Of a stretch of DNA of 8,636 nucleotides, positions 1-5,106 are shown piece after piece. The notes below the pieces were generated by a model. The model searched no databases and was not told the DNA's origin. It saw only the letters and a program-made list of their open reading frames with translations. The first letter of the stretch is position 1, and each line of letters begins with the position of its first letter. This DNA is from an uncultured Rhizobiaceae group bacterium (GTDB lineage: Bacteria; Pseudomonadota; Alphaproteobacteria; Rhizobiales; Rhizobiaceae), in the NCBI GenBank assembly GCA_937951455.1, contig CALFBU010000272.1, positions 1 to 8,636 of the forward strand. The letters are read 5' to 3'. The position numbers and the translations under genes were made by a program.

Positions 1-626
1 CCTTTTGGAATATGGGCGAAAACTGTTCGGCAAATTCGCGTCTCATAGTTCATGAAGCGGTCAAAGCCCCACTGTTAGAGCGCATACTTGCCAGAACACG
101 CGATTGGCGCATGGGTGATCCTCTTGATCCAGCCAATCACTTGGGTGCCATGATCGATAAGGAGCACTGCAAAAAAGTAGTGAAATATCTTAAAGAGCCA
201 AAAGGGACTAAAACACTCTTGGGCGGGAAAGCAGACGGCAATTTCGTTGAACCAACTATTTTTGATGGCGTTAACTCAGGTGATAAACTCGCCAAGGATG
301 AAATCTTCGGGCCAATTCTGTCTGTGATTACTGTCAGCTCTTTTGATGAAGCCATTAAGGTTGCTAATGAAACCGAGTATGGCCTTGCAGCAAGTGTCTT
401 TACAGCTAATGCCAAGAAGGCCATTCGTGCAGCGCGAGAAATCAAGGCAGGCACAGTCTCTGTAAATTGCTATGGGGAAGGGGATATCTCAACTCCCTTT
501 GGCGGATACAAACAGTCAGGCTTTGGTGGGCGTGACAATGGTATTCATGCTCATGATCAATATACAGAACTTAAAACCATCTGGATTGATTTAAGCGATA
601 ACGCCCCGGATGAAAGCGTTGGCTAA
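1..626 (+). CDS. Aldehyde dehydrogenase, PuuC-like, C-terminal part (5' end outside window)
   Basis: NAD(P)-dependent aldehyde dehydrogenase, cut by the left edge; the reading frame is open from base 3. The visible roughly 207 residues begin at the catalytic-cysteine motif (F-W-N-M-G-E-N-C, nucleophile Cys codon at 24-26). They continue with the EIFGP segment (codons around 301-312) and the PFGGYKQSGFGGRD cofactor-end motif, so the missing part is the N-terminal NAD-binding half. The C-terminal TELKTIWID stretch is very like PuuC (gamma-glutamyl-gamma-aminobutyraldehyde dehydrogenase), as I recall that family. The adjoining FAD oxidase gene, overlapping by 17 bp, supports a role in amine or polyamine breakdown: the oxidase would make the aldehyde and this enzyme would oxidise it to the acid. 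The family assignment is firm. The exact substrate is inferred, and other amine-derived aldehydes such as betaine aldehyde are possible. Confidence 0.93.
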   Translation, partial: FWNMGENCSANSRLIVHEAVKAPLLERILARTRDWRMGDPLDPANHLGAMIDKEHCKKVVKYLKEPKGTKTLLGGKADGNFVEPTIFDGVNSGDKLAKDEIFGPILSVITVSSFDEAIKVANETEYGLAASVFTANAKKAIRAAREIKAGTVSVNCYGEGDISTPFGGYKQSGFGGRDNGIHAHDQYTELKTIWIDLSDNAPDESVG

Positions 627-1950
627 GGTCACAAACCTGCCAATGGACACAGGCGTCTCTGGCTGGGATGCCATTTTGTCAGAACATGCGCCTGCAATTA
701 CGCTAGAGGAAAATCAGTTATGTGATTTTCTCATAATCGGAGCCGGGTTTGCCGGGCTTTCCGCAGTCCGCAGATTGGCACAACTAAAGCCTGCTGCAAG
801 GATTATAATCCTGGACGCAAAGCGTGTTGCAGAAGGTCCGGCAGGGCGAAATTCCGGTTTCATGATTGATTTACCGCATGACCTCGCTTCCAGTGACTAC
901 GCCACAACACATGAGAATGACCTTAAACAGATAAGGCTCAACAGAAGTGCCATCGCTTTTGCGCAATCTGCCGCTGAAGAATACGGCCTCGCGAAAGAAG
1001 CCTTCGCGATAAGTGGCAAGGTGAATGGCGCGGTTGGAAAAAAAGCGGTCTCTCATAATCATACCTACGCAAAGCATTTGGATGAACTAAACGAACCCTT
1101 TAAAATGCTTGATTCAGACGCGATGAAAGCGCTTACGGGTTCAGGCTTTTATCAGTCTGGTATCTATACTCCCGGCACCGCAATGTTACAGCCTGCGCTT
1201 TATGTCAAAGGACTGGCGCAAGGCCTTGGCAATCGCGCGTCTCTCTTTGAAAACTCTCCGGTAATATCTTTGAATAAGGAAAACCAAAACTGGGTTGCGA
1301 AAACGCCCAAGGGTTCTGTGTCAGCGCAAAAAGTAATTCTGGCAACAAATGGGCACATCGAGAGTTTTGGCCATTTCAAACGTAAGTTGTTGCATGTAAT
1401 TTTATACGCTTCCATGACGCGCGAATTAAGCGCTGATGAAACGCATTTAACGGGCGAGAAAACATGGGGCATCACGCCATCTGATCCTGCAGCGACAACC
1501 ATGCGAAAGATTTCAGGCACTGGGGGCACTCGTATCATCACACGCAATCGAATGAGCTATGCCCCTGATATGAAAATAACCAATGCGCGGTTAGCTCAGA
1601 TGGGCGAAACGCATATCACATCTTTTGCTAAACGATATCCTGAGCTGTCTCATGTTGAACAAGAGTATCTATGGTCAGGGCGTTTGTGTCTTAGCAGAAA
1701 CGGTGTTTCAGCCTTCGGCGAACTGGAAGAGGGGCTATATTCTGCCTGCTGCCAAAACGGTCTGGGTGCAGCAAGAGGAACGCTCTCTGGCATGGCTATT
1801 GCAGAACTCGCCAGTGAAGGTGAAACCGAATTGGCGCGAGAAATTTTGTCAGAAGAGAACCCGCAAAAACTCCCAATTGCTCCCTTGGACGCGATTGGTG
1901 TGAGAGCATTTATGAAATGGAGTGAGCACAAAGCACGCCATGAATTATAA
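610..1950 (+). CDS. FAD-dependent oxidoreductase, DAO family, PuuB-like
   Basis: A 446-residue flavoprotein of the D-amino-acid oxidase (DAO) superfamily. The N-terminal Rossmann motif is at residues 41-49 (L-I-I-G-A-G-F-A-G), followed by an acidic residue at the end of the second strand (Asp69) and the G-P-A-G-R-N-S-G-F segment (76-84) typical of this group. Near the C-terminus, a W-S-G-R-L motif and the S-A-C-C-Q-N-G-L-G stretch match the second FAD-contacting region. Length and order fit gamma-glutamylputrescine oxidase PuuB and related amine oxidases, which release an aldehyde, ammonia and hydrogen peroxide. The overlap with the dehydrogenase gene suggests co-transcription and translational coupling. 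The start at 610 has no clear ribosome site. An alternative ATG at 643, giving M-D-T-G-V-S-G-W-D, has AAGG at 625-628 and fits where homologues seem to begin. The function is a family-level inference and the substrate is unproven. Confidence 0.88.
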   Translation: MKALAKVTNLPMDTGVSGWDAILSEHAPAITLEENQLCDFLIIGAGFAGLSAVRRLAQLKPAARIIILDAKRVAEGPAGRNSGFMIDLPHDLASSDYATTHENDLKQIRLNRSAIAFAQSAAEEYGLAKEAFAISGKVNGAVGKKAVSHNHTYAKHLDELNEPFKMLDSDAMKALTGSGFYQSGIYTPGTAMLQPALYVKGLAQGLGNRASLFENSPVISLNKENQNWVAKTPKGSVSAQKVILATNGHIESFGHFKRKLLHVILYASMTRELSADETHLTGEKTWGITPSDPAATTMRKISGTGGTRIITRNRMSYAPDMKITNARLAQMGETHITSFAKRYPELSHVEQEYLWSGRLCLSRNGVSAFGELEEGLYSACCQNGLGAARGTLSGMAIAELASEGETELAREILSEENPQKLPIAPLDAIGVRAFMKWSEHKARHEL

Positions 1951-1981
1951 AATAACGAAATATTTTATGTCTATCCCATTG

Positions 1982-2005
1982 AAATAATTAACGATTATTT
2001 TTCTT
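1982..2005 (+). terminator. Weak AT-only hairpin with T-tract after the oxidoreductase gene
   Basis: AAATAAT (1982-1988) and ATTATTT (1994-2000) form a perfect 7-bp inverted repeat with a 5-nt loop, followed by further Ts. It lies 31 nt past the oxidoreductase stop. The stem has no G-C pair, so it would be a poor terminator. It may equally be part of a promoter region, since TTGAAA at 1979-1984 overlaps it and CTTAAT lies 18 nt further on. Confidence 0.3.
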
Positions 2006-2013
2006 AATTCTAT

Positions 2014-2099
2014 CTGAACAGCACATTCCAAACGCGTTCAGTAGCCATGTTGCATTCTCTCAGCATGAACTGACCCACCCATCCAATCTTAACGGTCAG
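2014..2099. promoter_or_regulatory. Cluster of TGAAC/GTTCA half-sites upstream of the secreted-protein gene
   Basis: The 165-bp gap before the small secreted-protein gene holds CTGAAC at 2014-2019, its inverse GTTCAG at 2036-2041, and a third TGAAC at 2066-2070. The starts of the 5-nt cores are 21 and 30 bp apart, close to whole helical turns. A further inverted pair, CTGACC (2070-2075) and GGTCAG (2094-2099), ends just before the ribosome site and could fold in the 5' leader. A possible promoter (TTGAAA at 1979-1984, CTTAAT at 2003-2008, 18-nt spacer) lies upstream. The repeats are visible in the sequence; a regulatory role is inference and no regulator is identified. Confidence 0.35.
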
Positions 2100-2115
2100 C
2101 CAAAGGAGAGAACTT

Positions 2116-2529
2116 ATGTTTGTAAATTCAATCAAAACATTTTTGGCAGTTGGCATTGTTGCCGCTGGTGCTGCCGTTTCAACAACTTCAACTGCTAATG
2201 CGGGGAGTAGCTTCGGTGTATATATCGGCAATGGTTATGGCAGTGGAATTCATTACGGTCATCGCAGCCAGGGGTATTATGGTGCACCACGAAAACATGG
2301 TTATAAAAGAAAAGCGCACAGAAAACATGGATTCATTAGACATCGTGGATGTAGCCCACGTCATGCCTTGAAAAAGGCTTATCATGTAGGTATTAAGCGC
2401 CCGCATATTGCACGCATTAATCACAGAGAGATAGTTGTTCTAGGCTTTAGCAGAGGCCACCATGCACATGTTGTGTTCAAACGCAAAGGACACGGTTGCA
2501 AAGTGATCAAAACCAGAGGTCTTTACTAG
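2116..2529 (+). CDS. Small secreted basic His/Lys/Gly-rich protein, function unknown
   Basis: A 137-residue protein with a clear Sec signal peptide: Lys7, a hydrophobic core at about 8-21, and cleavage predicted after A-N-A at 29. The mature part falls into two regions. Residues 30-58 are Gly/Tyr-rich and resemble outer-surface or structural linkers. Residues 59-137 are strongly basic, with R-K-H-G occurring twice (59-62 and 69-72), 12 of the protein's 14 histidines, and two cysteines (79 and 128) that could form a disulfide bridging the C-terminal domain. The C-terminal part, from G-C-S-P-R-H-A-L to H-G-C-K-V-I, resembles a domain I recall in many short Rhizobiales periplasmic proteins of unknown role. 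A strong ribosome site, AAAGGAG at 2102-2108, precedes the ATG by 7 nt. It stands alone, converging on the SIMPL gene. Metal binding or nucleic-acid/LPS contact by the His/Lys face are guesses; no function is assigned. Confidence 0.85.
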   Translation: MFVNSIKTFLAVGIVAAGAAVSTTSTANAGSSFGVYIGNGYGSGIHYGHRSQGYYGAPRKHGYKRKAHRKHGFIRHRGCSPRHALKKAYHVGIKRPHIARINHREIVVLGFSRGHHAHVVFKRKGHGCKVIKTRGLY

Positions 2530-2587
2530 GACATAAAGTCTGATCGAATAAAACCATCACAATGGCTTATGCCATTTGAAAACTCCA

Positions 2588-2612
2588 ACCCTCCCACTTT
2601 TTTCGGGAGGGT
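2588..2612. terminator. Bidirectional hairpin terminator between convergent genes
   Basis: ACCCTCCC (2588-2595) and GGGAGGGT (2605-2612) form a perfect 8-bp GC-rich stem with a 9-nt loop. It sits 58 nt past the secreted-protein stop on the plus strand and 12 nt past the SIMPL-protein stop on the minus strand. The flanks are T-rich only in part (ATATTTATAT on the plus side, GGAGTTTT on the minus side). A smaller hairpin, AATGGC-TTAT-GCCATT, lies at 2561-2576. Confidence 0.75.
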
Positions 2613-2624
2613 ATATTTATATGT

Positions 2625-3359
2625 TTACTGGGAAATCTCCCAACTCATTTGTACGGTAACACTGTAGTTGTTTTCGCCTGATGCAATCGGCACGGCGGCA
2701 TCTTCCTGCACGCTCAAAGAACGCGCCTGGGCAATTCCCACGGGCCTGGGTCTGGAAGTGTTTTCGCTAATGCTTATAATATTGCCCAGTTCCACACCCG
2801 CAGCTTGAGCAAGGGTTTGCGCTTTCTCCAGCGCATCTTCAACAGCCTTTATACGGGCCTCTTTCAAAACGGCGGTTGTATCGGAATTTGTAAATTGAAT
2901 ATTGCCACCAGAATTGATGCCCAGCGTTACGGACAAATCCAAAATTTCACCTGCTTTTTCAATTTCACGGATACGAATGGTGATGTTATTGGCAACTCTG
3001 TAACCCGTAATTTCAGGAGCAGGCTGCTCACCATTTGATTTGCGTTTGGGATAAAAATACTTTGGTTGGATATTAAAGCCGGATGTTTGCAGATCTTTTT
3101 TATCAATGCCATTATCTTCCATGGCCTTTAAGATGGAAGCCATGGCTTTATTGTTTTCATCCAATGCAGCACGAGCCGTTTTTGCTTCCTTGACCACACC
3201 AAACGAAATAGCCGCCATATCGGGCGCAATGCTGATATTACCCGTACCAGTCAGTGAAATAATTGAAGTTTGTTTTTCATCCGCAAAACTTTTTTGTGCA
3301 ATAAAAACAAAGAGAATGACAAAAATTGTGATGAATAAATGAGAAGCTTTTTGAAGCAT
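2625..3359 (-). CDS. SIMPL/DUF541 (YggE-like) periplasmic protein
   Basis: A 244-residue exported protein of the SIMPL (DUF541) family. Its E. coli member YggE has been linked to oxidative-stress tolerance; the molecular activity is not established. The signal peptide has Lys4, a long hydrophobic core (8-21) and a likely cut after S-F-A at 26. The mature domain opens with I-S-L-T-G-T-G-N-I-S-I-A-P-D-M-A, the usual first strand of the family. It then has the T-S-G-F-N-I-Q-P segment, the Y-R-V-A-N-N-I-T-I-R repeat strand, a helix rich in A-L-E-K-A-Q-T-L-A-Q-A-A-G-V, and a C-terminal strand V-T-V-Q-M-S-W. The frame is open to 3422, but the start at 3359 is preferred: AAGG at 3370-3367 on the minus strand stands 7 nt before it, and only this start puts the signal peptide at the N-terminus. 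It is monocistronic, converges on the His-rich gene and is divergent from the tRNA. Confidence 0.9.
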   Translation of the reverse strand: MLQKASHLFITIFVILFVFIAQKSFADEKQTSIISLTGTGNISIAPDMAAISFGVVKEAKTARAALDENNKAMASILKAMEDNGIDKKDLQTSGFNIQPKYFYPKRKSNGEQPAPEITGYRVANNITIRIREIEKAGEILDLSVTLGINSGGNIQFTNSDTTAVLKEARIKAVEDALEKAQTLAQAAGVELGNIISISENTSRPRPVGIAQARSLSVQEDAAVPIASGENNYSVTVQMSWEISQ

Positions 3360-3366
3360 GATGTGA

Positions 3367-3370
3367 CCTT
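3367..3370 (-). promoter_or_regulatory. Ribosome binding site deciding the SIMPL-protein start
   Basis: On the minus strand AAGG lies 7 nt before the ATG at 3359. No comparable site precedes the longer in-frame ATG at 3422. This places the start directly before the signal peptide. Confidence 0.7.
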
Positions 3371-3424
3371 GAAAAAAATAAAATCTGATGTTGAGTGTAA
3401 ATGAATAAAAACTAACCTTCAAAC

Positions 3425-3453
3425 ATAATACGGGACTTGTGGTTCAAGAACAA
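3425..3453 (-). promoter_or_regulatory. Candidate sigma70-type promoter for the SIMPL gene
   Basis: On the minus strand, TTGTTC (plus 3448-3453) and TATTAT (plus 3425-3430) are separated by exactly 17 nt. The -10 box matches consensus at 5 of 6 positions, while the -35 box matches only 3 of 6. Transcription would start about 60 nt before the SIMPL start codon. The element lies just upstream of the divergent tRNA, so the tRNA promoter must overlap this region. Confidence 0.35.
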
Positions 3454-3479
3454 ACACGATATTGAACAGCATCCTCTGA

Positions 3480-3556
3480 GGGCGTGTAGCTCAGTTGGTT
3501 AGAGCCGACCGCTCATAACGGTCTGGTCGGGGGTTCAAGTCCCTCCGCGCCCACCA
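3480..3556 (+). tRNA. tRNA with anticodon CAT (elongator Met, or Ile2)
   Basis: A 77-nt cloverleaf with encoded CCA. The acceptor stem is GGGCGTG/CGCGCCC (3480-3486 with 3546-3552, one T-G pair at 6-67). The D arm is GCTC/GAGC and the anticodon stem GACCG/CGGTC, with loop CTCATAA, anticodon CAT. The variable region is TGGTC and the T arm GGGGG/CCCTC, with loop TTCAAGT. The discriminator is A73, then CCA at 3554-3556. It is not initiator tRNA, because the acceptor end is fully paired (G1-C72) and the anticodon stem lacks the three G-C pairs of initiators. With CAT it is either elongator tRNA-Met or the lysidine-modified tRNA-Ile2. C4-G69 leans toward Ile2 under E. coli rules, but this is not decisive. 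No duplicate of its 3' end occurs in the window, so there is no sign of tRNA-targeted integration. Confidence 0.96.
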
Positions 3557-3618
3557 TCTCTTATATTCAGATTAAATTCAGTATCTGTCTTGTAATCCTT
3601 ACCAACTTAATATTAGTC

Positions 3619-3622
3619 GGAG
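3619..3622 (+). promoter_or_regulatory. Ribosome binding site supporting a TTG start
   Basis: GGAG lies 6 nt before the TTG at 3629, a good distance. The out-of-frame ATG at 3624 is only 1 nt from GGAG and the one at 3636 is 13 nt away. Both are poor distances and neither reads the META protein. Confidence 0.55.
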
Positions 3623-3628
3623 AATGTT

Positions 3629-4024
3629 TTGTTTTATGTCATTAAAAACACGGTTTGTAGCTTGCCCCTATTATGGGCATCGACTTTTGCTGCGAATGCG
3701 GTTGAGCTTGCTGGTAGTGAATGGGGAATTGAGAAGCCTGTAGAGCAATTTATCAAGTTTTCTGGTGATGGAGAAGTTTCTGGATATGCCGGGTGCAATC
3801 GGTTTTTTGGTACTTACACGATAGAAAAACCAAAAGGCAAAATAACGATAGGTCCTCTGGCATCCACCAAAAAGGCGTGCGAGCAGTCTATTATGGATGC
3901 AGAACGTGGTTTTATGAACAAGCTTAAGAGTGCAAAAAATTTCAAGCGTAAGCGTCTACATTTAAATTTGTTTGATGAAGATGACAAACGCATATTGCGC
4001 ATGGTTTGGCGTGACTTTGATTAA
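3629..4024 (+). CDS. META-domain (HslJ-like) secreted protein, probable TTG start
   Basis: A 131-residue protein with one META domain (DUF306), the fold of E. coli HslJ, a heat-inducible envelope protein tied to novobiocin resistance. The N-terminus is a signal peptide with a hydrophobic core at about 9-22 and a likely cut after A-N-A at 24. The mature domain carries the hallmark G-C-N-R-F-F-G-T-Y (55-63) and I-G-P-L-A-S-T-K-K-A-C (74-84), in which Cys56 and Cys84 form the conserved pair. A basic stretch (K-R-K-R at 106-109 region) leads to the closing strands. A stop lies upstream in frame at 3614-3616 and no ATG or GTG is available, so TTG at 3629 with GGAG in front is the likely start. It converges on cysQ with no space between them. 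The role is known only at family level (envelope stress); no partner is evident here. Confidence 0.85.
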   Translation: MFYVIKNTVCSLPLLWASTFAANAVELAGSEWGIEKPVEQFIKFSGDGEVSGYAGCNRFFGTYTIEKPKGKITIGPLASTKKACEQSIMDAERGFMNKLKSAKNFKRKRLHLNLFDEDDKRILRMVWRDFD

Positions 4025-4776
4025 GTCTTTGAAGACTTCGCAATAAAACCACCGTTTAGATAGTTGGTCTTTCCGTATTTAAAAGGCGTTTCATCAGGGT
4101 TGAAAACCATGCCGCCTGCTGCTCGCAAGACGGCGTCACCTGCTGCAGTATCCCATTCCATGGTAGGGCCAAAGCGTGGATAAACATGCGCTTCGCCACA
4201 GGCGAGCAAGGCAAATTTTAAAGAGGATCCGATGGATACGGTCTTCTCGATGTTATTTTCGTCCAGCCAGCGATTTGTATTTTCATCACGATGTGATTGG
4301 CTTGCTACTGCAATGCGTTTTTCAATCGGCACTGCGCAAGCTTTAATGGGTTTGTCATTTTCAAAAGCACCAAGATCTTGAGCGCCATAAAACATTCGAT
4401 TAAGCGCCGGAGCAAACACAATCCCCATGGTTGGGGTGTTGTTTTCAATCAAGGCAATATTGACAGTGAAGGCTCCCTTGCCATCAAGCTTTAGGAATTC
4501 TTTTGTTCCATCCAGAGGGTCAACCAAAAAGAAAATGTCAGGTGCTTGCAGTTCGTGACTTGAAGGGTTTTCCTCTGACACGACCCCTATATCAGGTGCA
4601 TGGCTTCTTAGCCCGTCCAGTATGATCTTTTCCGCAGCTTTGTCGGCTTTGGTAACGGGCGATCCATCTGATTTGATATCATGTTCAAAACCCTCATTAT
4701 AAACAGCCATAATCGCTGCGCCTGCATTTCTTGCTACAGGAATTAATGAGGCTATAAGATTGGAATAGTTTATCAT
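4021..4776 (-). CDS. cysQ: 3'(2'),5'-bisphosphate nucleotidase CysQ
   Basis: A 251-residue Mg-dependent phosphatase of the inositol-monophosphatase superfamily. CysQ hydrolyses 3'-phosphoadenosine 5'-phosphate, the by-product of sulfate assimilation from PAPS, and so prevents its toxic build-up. Metal-binding motifs are complete: E68-E69 in S-E-E-N-P, D86-P-L-D-G-T91, and W208-D209 in M-E-W-D-T-A-A-G-D-A. S-Q-S-H-R-D (159-164) and G-S-S-L-K-F (183-188) are features of the CysQ branch. Length agrees with E. coli CysQ (about 246). The frame is open for another 118 codons upstream to 5130, but that part has no family similarity and would overlap the start of the transporter operon, so ATG at 4776 is chosen. 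The ribosome site there is weak. It is divergent from the importer operon and tail-to-tail with the META gene. Confidence 0.95.
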   Translation of the reverse strand: MINYSNLIASLIPVARNAGAAIMAVYNEGFEHDIKSDGSPVTKADKAAEKIILDGLRSHAPDIGVVSEENPSSHELQAPDIFFLVDPLDGTKEFLKLDGKGAFTVNIALIENNTPTMGIVFAPALNRMFYGAQDLGAFENDKPIKACAVPIEKRIAVASQSHRDENTNRWLDENNIEKTVSIGSSLKFALLACGEAHVYPRFGPTMEWDTAAGDAVLRAAGGMVFNPDETPFKYGKTNYLNGGFIAKSSKT

Positions 4777-4913
4777 GGTAAACTCTATGCATTTTAGCGA
4801 CCATTTATGCAATCGTATACTTGCAAATCTGACTTTAAAGCGCCCAGAAATCACACAAGTCGATGCTAAGAAACATGAAATGGTCTGATTATGGCGTTTC
4901 AAGTCATTACAAT

Positions 4914-4930
4914 TGATGAAATTTTCTTCA
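4914..4930. promoter_or_regulatory. Imperfect palindrome similar to the site at 5046
   Basis: TGATGAA-att-TTCTTCA has 7-nt arms with 6 of 7 pairs and a 3-nt spacer. It shares the core GATGAA-N3-TTC-T/A-TC with the perfect palindrome 132 bp downstream. A pair of operators for one regulator is inferred from similarity only. Confidence 0.3.
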
Positions 4931-5045
4931 CACCCAATAACGATTTTGAACCCTAAATGGCATAAGAGGGCGTTTTTTGTAAAAATTCTTTTCAAATTGC
5001 GCATATTGAACACGCAGGGTCGTTGAAATTGAATGCCGAGGCTTG

Positions 5046-5062
5046 CGATGAATATTTCATCG
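5046..5062. promoter_or_regulatory. Perfect 17-bp palindrome, candidate operator of the importer operon
   Basis: CGATGAA-tat-TTCATCG has perfect 7-nt arms with a 3-nt spacer. It is centred about 53 bp before the start codon of the binding-protein gene and just past the best promoter candidate. Outer TTGC (5043-5046) and GCAA (5064-5067) extend the symmetry with a one-base offset. Position and symmetry suit a dimeric repressor; the regulator is not in the window. Confidence 0.45.
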
Positions 5063-5106
5063 TGCAATGTTAAGTTCACATTTTTTGTTGGGAGGAAATA
5101 ACAAAA

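Larger units (their letters stand above)
4777..5106. other. Divergent intergenic region, cysQ and importer operon
   Basis: These 330 bp lie between two divergent starts and should hold promoters for both. On the plus side the best candidate is TTGAAC (5006-5011) with TTGAAT (5029-5034), spacer 17 nt, which would start transcription near 5041, just before the palindrome at 5046-5062. A strong ribosome site, GGGAGGA (5090-5096), ends 10 nt before the ATG. No convincing cysQ promoter was found. A 21-residue ORF (4891-4956, plus) and a weak 4-bp hairpin with a T6 run (4951-4979) are also present and are of doubtful meaning. The minus-strand frame stays open across the region but looks non-coding. 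Confidence 0.6.

Noticed and set aside
1200..1547. Minus-strand open frame inside the oxidoreductase gene
   Set aside because: It lies wholly antisense to a well-supported flavoprotein gene and has no recognisable domain. The other long antisense frames in the dehydrogenase, binding-protein and permease genes were set aside for the same reason.
2150..2371. Second plus-strand frame within the secreted-protein gene
   Set aside because: It has no ribosome site or recognisable domain; the 2116 frame has a strong ribosome site and signal peptide.
3360..3422. Longer start of the SIMPL protein at 3422
   Set aside because: It would place 21 residues before the signal peptide and lacks a ribosome site, while the start at 3359 has both in the right place.
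3480..3556. tRNA as an integration site for a mobile element
   Set aside because: No duplicated 3' tRNA segment, integrase or phage gene is found in the window; the flanking genes look chromosomal.
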